A stretch of 33,963 bases of DNA, taken from contig NZ_QRVI01000024.1 in NCBI RefSeq assembly GCF_003458715.1, positions 1 through 33,963 of the forward strand, read 5' to 3'. The position numbers and the translations under genes were made by a program. Below are positions 9,181 to 17,136 of this stretch, piece by piece. This stretch comes from Eubacterium sp. AF22-8LB (lineage in GTDB: Bacteria; Bacillota_I; Bacilli_A; Erysipelotrichales; Erysipelotrichaceae). The first letter of the stretch is position 1. Each line of letters starts with the position of its first letter. The notes beneath the pieces were generated by a model, which was given only the letters and a program-made list of their open reading frames with translations, had not been told where the DNA came from and ran no database searches.

Positions 9181-10221
9181 TTGATTACTAAAAAAGAATT
9201 AAGAGCACGTGTCCTTTTAATTGTGGTTTGTTTAGCTGTCGGATTGTATTGCCTATATACAATGGATAAGTCGTATGATCCGTTAGCGCGATATCCATAT
9301 ACAACGGATGAGAATCGAGAAATCTTATTAAAGTATTTTGATAGTGACGATATTGATTATTTGGTGAATCAGCATATATCGCCTGATAAATTTATGGATT
9401 TTGTCGAGTTAAAAGACTTTAATTTAAAGAACACGTTATATTATAAAGAAGCTAAAGAAACACAGGATGCAGATAATGAATACATTGTCAATTTTGTGAA
9501 TCGTTTTCGCAAGAATTTTTCATATGAGTCTTTGAAGGAGTTGTTGTCACACTATTCTTATTTAGATTTGACAACCTTCTATGAAAATGAGGCTGTCTTG
9601 TATTCGGATTTAAGATTGGTTGCGGATCCTACCAATCCGTATGTTGTTTTGAATCAGGAAAATACGGTCTATAAATTTGCACCGGAAAAAATTACTTCCT
9701 TTAATGGGATAATGATTCAAAGTGTTCTAGTGGAGGATTTACAGAATATGATGGATGCCTATGCATCTGTTATGAATGAGCAGGATCATTTGACATTGAC
9801 TAGTGGGTATTTAAGCTATGAACAAATCATGGACCAATATGTCAACGCATCAAAAGAATATGATGGCGTAGATAAGTATATGTACAATGCAGGTAAAAAT
9901 GAGCAGCAGCTTGGATATACGGTAGTCTTTGAAGGGCAAGATGAGTGGATTCATCTTTGTAAGGAACACTTAAATGAAGATATGGATTATGCGCTACTAG
10001 ACGAAGAGTTGTCAGATGAAGTTAAAAATCGAATGGAGTGGCTTGCGGAAAATGCATATCGCTATGGATTTGTGATTCGTTATGAAAAAGAGCAGGAAAA
10101 AAAGACGGGGCATTGGTATCAGCCTTTTGTACTTCGCTACGTAGGAAAGAAGATGGCAAAATATATGCATGACAGCTATAAGGTCATGGAACAAGTGTCT
10201 TTTCCTGATGAGCTAGAGTAG
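9181..10221 (+). CDS. Membrane-anchored VanY-family protein lacking DD-carboxypeptidase active-site residues
   Basis: About 346 residues. An N-terminal signal-anchor helix (about residues 9-24) is followed by an extracellular segment of unknown fold, and a C-terminal region (about 195-335) matching the VanY/DacB-type D-alanyl-D-alanine carboxypeptidase family: SGYLSYEQ, WLAENAYRYGFVIRY, TGHWYQPF, LRYVGK. The catalytic signature is gone. The family SxHxxGxAxD reads NEQQLGYTVV (9898-9927) and ExxH reads QPFV (10120-10131). Both zinc histidines, the zinc aspartate and the catalytic glutamate are therefore replaced, and the Arg of SGYRS is Leu. The frame is intact, so this looks like a maintained pseudoenzyme. 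It might bind peptidoglycan stems or regulate another enzyme (inference). The TTG at 9181 is chosen because GAGGTG lies 7 bases upstream. Confidence 0.72.
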   Translation: MITKKELRARVLLIVVCLAVGLYCLYTMDKSYDPLARYPYTTDENREILLKYFDSDDIDYLVNQHISPDKFMDFVELKDFNLKNTLYYKEAKETQDADNEYIVNFVNRFRKNFSYESLKELLSHYSYLDLTTFYENEAVLYSDLRLVADPTNPYVVLNQENTVYKFAPEKITSFNGIMIQSVLVEDLQNMMDAYASVMNEQDHLTLTSGYLSYEQIMDQYVNASKEYDGVDKYMYNAGKNEQQLGYTVVFEGQDEWIHLCKEHLNEDMDYALLDEELSDEVKNRMEWLAENAYRYGFVIRYEKEQEKKTGHWYQPFVLRYVGKKMAKYMHDSYKVMEQVSFPDELE

Positions 10222-10229
10222 GAGTTTTT

Positions 10230-10697
10230 ATGAAAATAATAGTTGTGAGTGATTCACATGGAAGAAATGATATATTAAAAACGATTCAAGAAAAACATCC
10301 GGATGCAGGTTTGTTTATTCATTGTGGGGATTTAGAAGGGGATCCAATGTATTTTCCTGGCTATATCATCGTTCGTGGGAACAATGATTATTTTGGACGA
10401 TTCGAAAATGAAAGACAAATTCCCATTGGCAACCATCGTATTTATGTAACGCATTCGCATCGTTTTTCATATTATTCAAGAAGTGAACAACTGGCTCGAA
10501 GAGCTAAAGAGCTTAATTGTGATATCGTCTGTTTTGGACATACACATGTATCGTATGTAGAAAAGGTAGATGGTGTGTTATTATTAAATCCAGGATCTTT
10601 ATCGCACGCAAGAGATGGAAAGCCTTGTAGCTATGCGATTTTGAATATAGATGAAGATCAGATTCAGGTTGAATTTAAGTATGAGCCTGAATGGTAA
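10230..10697 (+). CDS. YfcE/MJ0936-type metallophosphoesterase
   Basis: 155 residues, typical of small calcineurin-like phosphodiesterases. The metal-binding set is complete: SDSHG near the start, HCGDLEGD, RGNNDY, THSHR and CFGHTHVSY, then LNPGS. The family hydrolyses phosphodiesters with Mn2+ or similar metals; the physiological substrate is often unknown. Start ATG with AGGAG five bases upstream, overlapping the stop of the VanY-like gene, so it is translated from the same message. It is followed after 16 bases by the beta-helix gene. Confidence 0.9.
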   Translation: MKIIVVSDSHGRNDILKTIQEKHPDAGLFIHCGDLEGDPMYFPGYIIVRGNNDYFGRFENERQIPIGNHRIYVTHSHRFSYYSRSEQLARRAKELNCDIVCFGHTHVSYVEKVDGVLLLNPGSLSHARDGKPCSYAILNIDEDQIQVEFKYEPEW

Positions 10698-10713
10698 GAA
10701 AGAAGGAAGTTGT

Positions 10714-11388
10714 ATGTATAAAATTAGTGAGTTATATGATTTAAACCACACTTTGGCAAGTGATTACTTAGTACAGTTTGAGTATCCTTGGCAAGCCTTA
10801 GCTGGAATCAAGGAATTGATTTTAGAATTAGGAAAAAATCTAGGTGAAGATTATGTTGAAGTTAAGGAGCATGTATGGGTACATAAAAGTGCACATGTAT
10901 TTGAAAGTGCCTATTTAGGAGCTCCATGCATTATTGGCCCGGAAACAGAGGTTCGTCATTGTGCCTTTGTTCGTGGAAGTGCTTTGGTAGGTGCAAATTG
11001 TGTAGTTGGAAATAGTGTTGAATTAAAGAACTGCATTTTGTTTGATAATGTAGAAACACCACACTATAACTATGTTGGGGATAGTATTTTGGGATATCAT
11101 TCACATTTAGGTGCGGGTGGTATCACAAGTAATTTGAAGAGTGCAAGAAACAATATCACATTGCGTAGAAAAGATGAAAATTATAATGTGGTTGAAGAAT
11201 TTGAAACGGGATTAAGAAAAATTGGTGCTTTTATGGGAGATTATGTAGAAGTTGGATGTAATTCTGTGTTGTGTCCAGGAACAATCATTGGTCCTCATAC
11301 AAATGTGTATCCACTATCTCGTGTACGTGGTCAGATTGCGGCAAATTCAATCTTCAAGGATGATACACATGTTACTTTAAAAGACTAA
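10714..11388 (+). CDS. GlmU-C-terminal-like left-handed beta-helix protein
   Basis: 224 residues. After a helical N-terminus of about 50 residues, imperfect hexapeptide repeats run to the C-terminus (APCIIGPETEVRHCAFVRGS, later GAFMGDYVEVGCNSVLCPG). This is the left-handed parallel beta-helix of acyl- and nucleotidyl-sugar transferases. The sequence resembles the acetyltransferase half of GlmU without its pyrophosphorylase domain, and such proteins are often named UDP-N-acetylglucosamine pyrophosphorylase-related. The exact substrate is unknown. The start is the ATG at 10714, 5 bases after AAGGAAG; the frame extends upstream into the phosphoesterase but without a ribosome site. It is the last gene of the transcript before a terminator. 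Confidence 0.8.
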   Translation: MYKISELYDLNHTLASDYLVQFEYPWQALAGIKELILELGKNLGEDYVEVKEHVWVHKSAHVFESAYLGAPCIIGPETEVRHCAFVRGSALVGANCVVGNSVELKNCILFDNVETPHYNYVGDSILGYHSHLGAGGITSNLKSARNNITLRRKDENYNVVEEFETGLRKIGAFMGDYVEVGCNSVLCPGTIIGPHTNVYPLSRVRGQIAANSIFKDDTHVTLKD

Positions 11389-11395
11389 TCTTACG

Positions 11396-11420
11396 GACTT
11401 GTAATTTTACAAGTCTTTTT
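11396..11420 (+). terminator. Rho-independent terminator
   Basis: GACTTGT (11396-11402) and ACAAGTC (11409-11415) form a stem with a 6-nt loop followed by TTTTTCTTT. Confidence 0.85.
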
Positions 11421-11440
11421 CTTTGTGTTAATGTTTAGGT

Positions 11441-12142
11441 ATGAAAAAGTTTGTTAAGTTTATATTTAAGTTATTATTGATCTTAATTATTGCCTTTGTG
11501 GGCATCTTTTTTGGTAAGGGCTACTGGGGTTATTTAGAGCTGACACAACAAGAATCAGTTGATCAAGTCGTTAGTAATGTGATGTCTTCACCAAACTATG
11601 TAAGCTATGAGGATATATCACCAGAGCTGATTCGTGCAACAATCGCAATTGAGGATCGTAGATTTTATGATCATGGTGGTGTTGATTATATTGGCCTTGT
11701 ACGTGCGGCTGTATCGCAATTTGATGACGATCTATTAAAAAGTGGAGGTTCTACGATTACGCAGCAGTTAGCGAAGAATTTGTATGAAATGTTTGATAGT
11801 ACATGGGATCGTAAAAGTACGGAATTTTTTGTTGCTAAGTACTTAGAGAAGCATTATTCAAAAAATGAAATTGTTACGCTTTATGTCAATGTGATTAATT
11901 ATGGAAATAACTATACGGGTATCTATGAAGCTAGTATTGGCTATCTAGATACGTATCCAGAGGATTTAACAGTGGCACAAGCTTCTTTATTAGCGGGAAT
12001 TCCACAGTCTCCAAGTAATTATGATTTGGTGTATCATTTTGAGGCGGCCAAACAAAAGCAGCTTTCTGTTTTAAGGGCCATGGCTGAATGTGGCTATATT
12101 TCAGAAAGTGATATTAATGCTTACTATAATGCATCTGTTTAA
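11441..12142 (+). CDS. Monofunctional peptidoglycan glycosyltransferase (GT51)
   Basis: 233 residues, with one N-terminal membrane helix (about 7-25) and a single GT51 domain; there is no penicillin-binding transpeptidase domain. Conserved motifs are ATIAIEDRRFYDHGGVD (catalytic Glu), GGSTITQQLAKN, RKSTEFFVAKYLE and NVINYGNNYTGIYEAS. The enzyme polymerises lipid II into glycan strands on the outer face of the membrane. It sits between its own upstream and downstream terminators and appears monocistronic. Its ribosome site (AGG) is weak. The name mtgA/sgtB would fit by domain content but orthology is not shown. Confidence 0.9.
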   Translation: MKKFVKFIFKLLLILIIAFVGIFFGKGYWGYLELTQQESVDQVVSNVMSSPNYVSYEDISPELIRATIAIEDRRFYDHGGVDYIGLVRAAVSQFDDDLLKSGGSTITQQLAKNLYEMFDSTWDRKSTEFFVAKYLEKHYSKNEIVTLYVNVINYGNNYTGIYEASIGYLDTYPEDLTVAQASLLAGIPQSPSNYDLVYHFEAAKQKQLSVLRAMAECGYISESDINAYYNASV

Positions 12143-12157
12143 TGGATGCATTTTTTT
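12128..12157 (+). terminator. Rho-independent terminator of the GT51 gene
   Basis: AATGCATC (12128-12135) pairs with GATGCATT (12145-12152), running into a T7 tract (12151-12157). The stem contains the last codons of the gene. Confidence 0.85.
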
Positions 12158-12231
12158 CATTTTCTTTAAAAAATGTTTAATAAATTTCGTAAAAGAGTAT
12201 GTAGAAAAAAAACTACTAGAAAGGTGTGCTC

Positions 12232-12928
12232 ATGCGTAGTGCAAATTTATTAAATGACTTTGCCTTTAAATATATTTTTGGAGAAGATTGTAAAGAGGCT
12301 AATGATGCCTTAAAATCGTTACTTACCGTATTTTTAGAAAGGAATGTGAATCGTGTTGTTGTAAAAAATTCAGAAATGGTAAAAGACTTTAGTAAAATGA
12401 AAAGTCCTCGTTTGGATCTGTTGGTTGATTTTGATGATTGTACAACAGTGGATTTAGAGATGCAGCTACGACAAACCAAAGACAATCTACCAATTCGTTT
12501 TAGTTATTATTTGGCCAGGCTGCATGGTTCGCAACAATTAGAAGGAAAATATTATGGAGAATTAAAGGAAACAATTGTCTTGGTGTTCTTCAATGTGAAT
12601 TTGATTGATAATGATAGAAAAGCGTGTCGAAACCATATCGGATGATGGTTGGAAGAAAATAATAGAAGATTTTAGAAAACTACATGAAAATGAAGAACGA
12701 ATGGAACGACAACTTGAACTTGAAGAGCTTCAAAAAGCGCAAGAAGAAGCAAGAAAGGTGCAACAAGAAACGGCAAGAATATTAGATGAATCGGGTAAGA
12801 AAGTTAATCAGATGAATCAAGAAATAAAAAAGATGATTCAGATCATGCTTTCAAATGGTATGAGTTTAGAATTTGTTTCTAAGTCATTGTCTAAGAGTGA
12901 GGACGAAATTTTAGATTTATTGAAATAG
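12232..12928 (+). pseudogene. Broken Rpn-family PD-(D/E)XK nuclease gene
   Basis: The first frame (12232-12645) has the N-terminus of the Rpn/transposase-nuclease family: LLNDFAFKYIFGE, then RLDLLVDF and VDLEMQ (the D...ExQ catalytic set), then FSYYLARLHGSQQL. Around 12600-12645 coding switches to the second frame. That frame runs from about 12605 to 12928 and encodes the charged, helical family C-terminus (ETISDDGWKKIIEDF, an EEL/QKAQEEARK coiled coil, and a final LSKSEDEILDLL). The total of about 232 codons is short for a family usually near 270-310, so a middle segment was probably lost in the deletion that shifted the frame. Rpn proteins are linked to recombination-promoting DNA cleavage and mobile DNA. 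The N-terminal frame alone might still make a small protein. RBS AAGG(TG) precedes ATG 12232. Confidence 0.75.
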
Positions 12929-12950
12929 CCACTTATTAGTGGCTTTTTTA
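12927..12950 (+). terminator. Rho-independent terminator after the Rpn remnant
   Basis: AGCCACT (12927-12933) and AGTGGCT (12938-12944) form a 7-bp stem with a 4-nt loop, followed by a T-run. Confidence 0.88.
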
Positions 12951-12959
12951 AAAAAATCC

Positions 12960-12988
12960 TTGCATGACATTCTATCTTTTGGTATAAT
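12960..12988 (+). promoter_or_regulatory. Promoter of the tRNA-Leu pair
   Basis: TTGCAT (12960-12965), a 17-bp spacer, and perfect TATAAT (12983-12988), ending 11 bases before the first tRNA. Confidence 0.7.
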
Positions 12989-12999
12989 ATCCAAGCAAT

Positions 13000-13086
13000 G
13001 CCCGGGTGGTGAAATTGGTAGACGCAGTGGACTCAAAATCCACCGGTAGCGATACCGTGCCGGTTCGAGTCCGGCCCTGGGCACCA
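13000..13086 (+). tRNA. tRNA-Leu (anticodon CAA), copy 1
   Basis: 87 nt with a class II long variable arm. The acceptor arms GCCCGGG and CCTGGGC pair with one G-T wobble. The anticodon stem is GTGGA/TCCAC with loop CTCAAAA, giving anticodon CAA for codon UUG. The T-loop contains GGTTCGAGTCC. The 3' CCA is encoded. Confidence 0.97.
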
Positions 13087-13110
13087 TTTTTAAAATTGAA
13101 TATTACTTTT

Positions 13111-13197
13111 GCCCGGGTGGTGAAATTGGTAGACGCAGTGGACTCAAAATCCACCGGTAGCGATACCGTGCCGGTTCGAGTCCGGCCCTGGGCACCA
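13111..13197 (+). tRNA. tRNA-Leu (anticodon CAA), copy 2
   Basis: Identical over its full 87 nt to the copy at 13000, including encoded CCA. Only 24 nt separate the two, so they are probably processed from one transcript ended by the hairpin at 13210. Confidence 0.97.
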
Positions 13198-13209
13198 TTT
13201 TGAATTGTT

Positions 13210-13239
13210 GATCAAGTTATTCGGGCTTGATCTTTTTTT
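13210..13239 (+). terminator. Rho-independent terminator of the tRNA operon
   Basis: GATCAAG (13210-13216) pairs with CTTGATC (13226-13232), followed by a T7 tract. Confidence 0.85.
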
Positions 13240-13240
13240 A

Positions 13241-13249
13241 TGATATAAT
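13241..13249 (+). promoter_or_regulatory. Extended -10 promoter of mnmA
   Basis: TG (13241-13242), one base, then perfect TATAAT (13244-13249), with no recognisable -35. GGAGG follows at 13262-13266 before the ATG at 13273. Confidence 0.65.
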
Positions 13250-13272
13250 TTTTTTAACTATGGAGGCAATGT

Positions 13273-14433
13273 ATGAAAGTATTAGTTGGATTAAGTGGTG
13301 GCGTAGATTCTGCGGTTGCGGCTTATTTATTAAAAAAACAGGGATATGATGTAACATGTTGTTTTATGCGTAACTGGGATAGCTTTGCGAATAATGATAT
13401 CGCAGGTAATCCTACAATCAAGGATGATACTTGTCCTCAGGAACAGGATTATTTAGATGCGCTTGCGGTTGCGAATCATTTAGATTTGCCTTTACAACGT
13501 GTGGATTTTATTGAGGAATATTGGGATAACGTATTTAAAACTTTCTTGAGTGAATATGAGAAGGGGCGTACGCCAAATCCAGATATTCTATGTAATAAGT
13601 ATATTAAGTTTGATTCTTTTTTTGAATATGCCATGAAACAAGGTTTTGATAAGGTGGCAACAGGACATTATGCTTCAAACAAAGAGGAAGAGAATGGCTT
13701 TACATATTTGACTCGTGCAAAGGATCAGAATAAGGATCAAACGTATTTCTTGTGTCAGGTAGAGAAGAGTAAGATTGCCAAAACCATTTTTCCATTGGCA
13801 AACTTAGAAAAGCCAGAGATTCGTCAAATTGCTTCGGAATTGAATTTAGAGTCGGTTGCGACAAAGAAGGATAGTACGGGGATTTGCTTTATTGGAGAAA
13901 GAAATTTTAGACAATTCTTATCCAATTATCTTCCTAGCAAGGATGGAGATATAGTGGATGTAAATACGGGGAAAGTTATTGCGCGTCATGTGGGCGTATT
14001 GTATTACACGATTGGACAAAGAAAGGGATTGAATATTGATCATGAAAAGGGGCCTTGGTTTGTAGTGGGTAAGGATGTTGTAAAAAACATTCTTTATGTA
14101 TGTCGTACGGATCAAAGAGACTTATTATATTCAGATTCTTGTATTGTCAAAGGAATCAACTGGATCTTGCCAAGCTTAGATGAGATTCCTTCAAAATGTA
14201 CTTGTAAGTTTAGATATCGTCAAAAGGATCAGGATATTGAAATTGAAAGAATTGATGATACAAGTGTCTTAGTTAAATATCCTCAGACCATTGCGTCTGT
14301 AACTGAGGGTCAGGAAGCTGTATTCTATGATGGTGATAAATGCATTGGTGGCGGTGTAATTGAAGAAGCGTTTAAGGACGGTAAAAACTTAAATCAATTG
14401 ATCATGGAGACGGCAAATGGACATCGAGGCTAG
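13273..14433 (+). CDS. mnmA: tRNA-specific 2-thiouridylase MnmA
   Basis: 386 residues. It installs the 2-thio group on U34 of tRNA-Lys, -Glu and -Gln in the cytoplasm, using ATP and a sulfur donor. It shows the PP-loop SGGVDS (residues 8-13), the insertion typical of MnmA (MRNWDSF...CPQEQDYLDA), catalytic Cys107 in NPDILCNKYIKF and Cys205 in DSTGICFIGE, and GHYA. The C-terminal half matches the MnmA central and beta-barrel domains. The last 17 bases overlap recD2, so the two are translated from one message. Confidence 0.96.
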   Translation: MKVLVGLSGGVDSAVAAYLLKKQGYDVTCCFMRNWDSFANNDIAGNPTIKDDTCPQEQDYLDALAVANHLDLPLQRVDFIEEYWDNVFKTFLSEYEKGRTPNPDILCNKYIKFDSFFEYAMKQGFDKVATGHYASNKEEENGFTYLTRAKDQNKDQTYFLCQVEKSKIAKTIFPLANLEKPEIRQIASELNLESVATKKDSTGICFIGERNFRQFLSNYLPSKDGDIVDVNTGKVIARHVGVLYYTIGQRKGLNIDHEKGPWFVVGKDVVKNILYVCRTDQRDLLYSDSCIVKGINWILPSLDEIPSKCTCKFRYRQKDQDIEIERIDDTSVLVKYPQTIASVTEGQEAVFYDGDKCIGGGVIEEAFKDGKNLNQLIMETANGHRG

Positions 14434-16507
14434 ACTTGAATATATCATATTTGAAAATAGAGCCAATCATTATGTCGTTGCAGGTTTTTCAGAATTAAAA
14501 ACATATCATACATTTACAGCTGCAGGAAGAATTGAAGATCCGATTGAAGATCAGGAGTATGTACTTGAAGGTGAATATGTAAAGCATCCCAAATATGGGG
14601 AGCAATTTCGTGTGGATATGGCTAAGAAAAAATTGCCGAGTCATGCAGATGCGATTATTCATTTTTTGTGTGGTGAAAACTTTCCTACGATTGGAAAGAA
14701 AACGGCGGAAAGTATTTATGAAACGTTGGGCGAGAATTGTTTAGAACAAATTCATGACAATCCTAAGCTTTTACATGAAGTACCTAATCTTTCTGCTAAA
14801 AAGATTTTGATCATCCAAAAGGGAATCCAGGAATTTACGGGGTTTAATGAGGCGTATGCCAAGCTATTAAAGTATGGCTTAAGTCCTAGACAGATTCAGA
14901 TGTTGTTGGATACATATGATAATGTTTTGGATGTGATTGAAGAGGATTGTTTTAGGCCATATTATGAAGTGTATGGCTTTGGCTATAAAACAGCATGCAA
15001 AATGGCACAGGCCATAGGTATATCGAATGATGATCCAAGAAGATTAGATGCGTATATCTATGAATTAGCCAGACAGCTTTCTATGGCCACAGGAAATACA
15101 TATATTACTTTTGCGACCATGTTTCAAAATGTTCGTGGTGTAGATGAAACAACTATTCAGGAAAGTATTGATCGCTTGGTTTCAATGCAGTACTTGTATG
15201 TAGAAAATATGCGTATTTATCCTTTTACGCTATATGAGGATGAGGTTACGATTGCCAAGGAATTAAAGAAGCATTTATTTAATGTGGAGCAGATAGATGT
15301 CGAAGATAAAATTAAACAAGTCGAATTTAGTCTTGCGATAACGTATGATCAGGAACAAAAGGATGCGATTCAATTGTTCTTTGATCGTTCATTCATGATT
15401 TTGACGGGTGGTCCAGGTACTGGTAAAACAACCACAGTAAAGGGAATCTTAGAAATTGCCAAGGATATGTTTCCAGATGTGAATATTCAGCTATGTGCTC
15501 CTACAGGAAGGGCAAGTAAGCGTTTGGCTCAACTATCCAATTGTGATTCGAGAACCATTCATTCTTTGTTGCAATGGAATCTAGACGATAATTCATTTGG
15601 GAAGAATGAAGAAGAACCGTTAGATGTGGATTTTATTATTGTGGATGAGTTTAGTATGGTGGATACCCATTTGTTTGCGCAACTACTAAAGGCTTTACCA
15701 AACCATTGTCGTATTTTACTCATTGGAGATGAAGACCAGTTGGAGAGTGTGGGTCCTGGTAAAGTCTTACAGGATCTCATTCAATCAGGTACAATTGATA
15801 CAGTACATTTAAAGAAGATTTTTAGACAGTCCAATGGATCTGGAATTGTGACTTTGGCTAAAGAGATTCGTGAAGAAACACCTTGTCATTATGAGGATGG
15901 GGTAGAGTTTGTTGAACGAACAACACCAAAAATCATGGATGCACTGATTGATTATGTAAAAGACATGGATCTAGATTCCATGCAGATCTTAGCGCCTATG
16001 TACAAGGGAGCCGCAGGCATTGATGAGATCAATCGACAGATGCAGGTCTTATTTAATCCGAAGAGTCCGCAAAAGAATCAAATCAAGGTAGGAACAACAA
16101 TCTTTAGAGAGAATGATAAGGTTATGTTACTAAAGAATCTACCGGATGATGATGTGTTTAATGGAGATATTGGTACAATTGTAGAGATTGATACAAAACA
16201 GAACGTAATTTCGGTGGATTTTACAAATGCGATTGTTGATTTTTCAACCGATTTTCTCTATTATTTAAAACATGCATGGTGCATTAGTGTGCATAAATCA
16301 CAGGGTAATGAATATCAAACAGTATTCTGCATTGTGGATGTAAATGCGAAGAATATGTTAGAGAAGCGTCTTTTGTATACAGCAATATCACGTGCTAAAA
16401 AGAAGCTATATATCATTGGAAATAAAAGCTTGTTTGAAACGCAGGTAAAGCTTAAGCAGAAGCGCATGCGACAAACAACATTACAGGAAAGAATAAAAAA
16501 ATTGTAA
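14417..16507 (+). CDS. recD2: RecD2-type ATP-dependent DNA helicase
   Basis: 696 residues. This is a superfamily 1B 5'-3' helicase of the RecD2 (YrrC-like) type that works without RecBC. An N-terminal OB-like region is followed by helix-hairpin-helix repeats (HFLCGENFPTIGKKTAE, LSAKKILIIQKGI). Helicase motifs are GGPGTGKTTT (Walker A, about residue 332), IVDEFSMVD (Walker B), GDEDQLESVGPG, KIFRQ, WCISVHKSQGNEY and LLYTAISRAKKKLYI. It starts inside mnmA with GGAG about 8 bases upstream of ATG 14417, and the C-terminus is basic. No clear terminator was recognised downstream. Confidence 0.95.
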   Translation: MDIEARLEYIIFENRANHYVVAGFSELKTYHTFTAAGRIEDPIEDQEYVLEGEYVKHPKYGEQFRVDMAKKKLPSHADAIIHFLCGENFPTIGKKTAESIYETLGENCLEQIHDNPKLLHEVPNLSAKKILIIQKGIQEFTGFNEAYAKLLKYGLSPRQIQMLLDTYDNVLDVIEEDCFRPYYEVYGFGYKTACKMAQAIGISNDDPRRLDAYIYELARQLSMATGNTYITFATMFQNVRGVDETTIQESIDRLVSMQYLYVENMRIYPFTLYEDEVTIAKELKKHLFNVEQIDVEDKIKQVEFSLAITYDQEQKDAIQLFFDRSFMILTGGPGTGKTTTVKGILEIAKDMFPDVNIQLCAPTGRASKRLAQLSNCDSRTIHSLLQWNLDDNSFGKNEEEPLDVDFIIVDEFSMVDTHLFAQLLKALPNHCRILLIGDEDQLESVGPGKVLQDLIQSGTIDTVHLKKIFRQSNGSGIVTLAKEIREETPCHYEDGVEFVERTTPKIMDALIDYVKDMDLDSMQILAPMYKGAAGIDEINRQMQVLFNPKSPQKNQIKVGTTIFRENDKVMLLKNLPDDDVFNGDIGTIVEIDTKQNVISVDFTNAIVDFSTDFLYYLKHAWCISVHKSQGNEYQTVFCIVDVNAKNMLEKRLLYTAISRAKKKLYIIGNKSLFETQVKLKQKRMRQTTLQERIKKL

Positions 16508-16835
16508 CTGAAAGAAACCTGTTTTCGACGCCAAAAGCATGGACAAAAAAAGAAGAAGTATGATTCCAAAATTGGACATATTTCTTTTCATTTTAGCAGG
16601 CTAAAGAAGTCTATAAGTTTCTTTTGGGCGACGACCATTGCAGTATGTGCAGGAAGTCATTTCACACGTGTGTTTTTCTACCCACATATTCACGCTGAGC
16701 AAATATTTACGACTAAATCTGTAACAATATTTTATATTTTGGTTTAATGATTTTCTGTTTTTGATTTATACTATAATTTAGTTTAATATTGATTCTTGGA
16801 AATGTTAAAAAGAAGCATAAAATGAAAGGAAAAAT
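16508..16835. other. Intergenic region, no confident gene
   Basis: 328 bases between recD2 and the DUF1653 gene. The plus strand after the recD2 stop is open for 80 codons but has no usable start. On the minus strand a 28-codon frame (16687 down to 16601) encodes four-plus-one Cys/His positions (HTCEMTSCTYC) but lacks a ribosome-binding site. A 10-bp palindrome CACACGTGTG lies at 16663-16672. A TATAAT (16772-16777) with no matching -35 may serve the downstream gene. Confidence 0.5.
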
Positions 16836-17075
16836 ATGAAAACACTTGTGATGAATGGGATATATCAACATTTTAAAGGAAAGAAATATAAGGTTTTGTT
16901 GATTGCCAAGAATACGGAGACAGAAGAGGATATGGTGGTCTATCAAGCATTATATGGAGACTATGGATATTTTGTACGTCCTTATTCAATGTTTGTATCT
17001 GAGGTGGATCATGAAAAGTATCCTGATGTAAAGCAGAGGTATCGTTTTGAGTTTGTAAAGAATGAAAGTAAGTAA
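16836..17075 (+). CDS. DUF1653-domain small protein
   Basis: 79 residues. The sequence fits DUF1653: GIYQHFKGKKYKVL, then the TETEEDMVVYQALY block, then YFVRPYSMFVSEVD, ending in a basic tail. The family is a small, probably beta-rich domain of unknown function common in Firmicutes and Proteobacteria. AAAGGA lies 5 bases before the ATG. It is monocistronic as far as can be seen. Confidence 0.85.
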   Translation: MKTLVMNGIYQHFKGKKYKVLLIAKNTETEEDMVVYQALYGDYGYFVRPYSMFVSEVDHEKYPDVKQRYRFEFVKNESK

Positions 17076-17121
17076 AATATTTTCATTTTCGTCATATGTT
17101 AATGCGAAAAGATTGAAAATG

Positions 17122-17130
17122 TGCTATTCT
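17122..17130 (+). promoter_or_regulatory. Extended -10 promoter of the candidate small RNA
   Basis: TGCTATTCT is a TG-n-TATTCT extended -10. It predicts transcription from about 17137, one base before the first RNA stem begins. Confidence 0.5.
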
Positions 17131-17136
17131 TATAGA

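Noticed and set aside
12972..13203. Open frames across the tRNA pair on both strands (60 and 65 codons, internally duplicated)
   Set aside because: They are translations of the two identical tRNA-Leu genes; the internal repeat is the tRNA duplication.
16315..16946. Minus-strand frames of 84 and 77 codons around the end of recD2 and the DUF1653 gene
   Set aside because: They lie antisense to well-supported genes, are rich in Phe/Cys/Ile as expected from antisense of AT-rich coding DNA, and lack ribosome sites.
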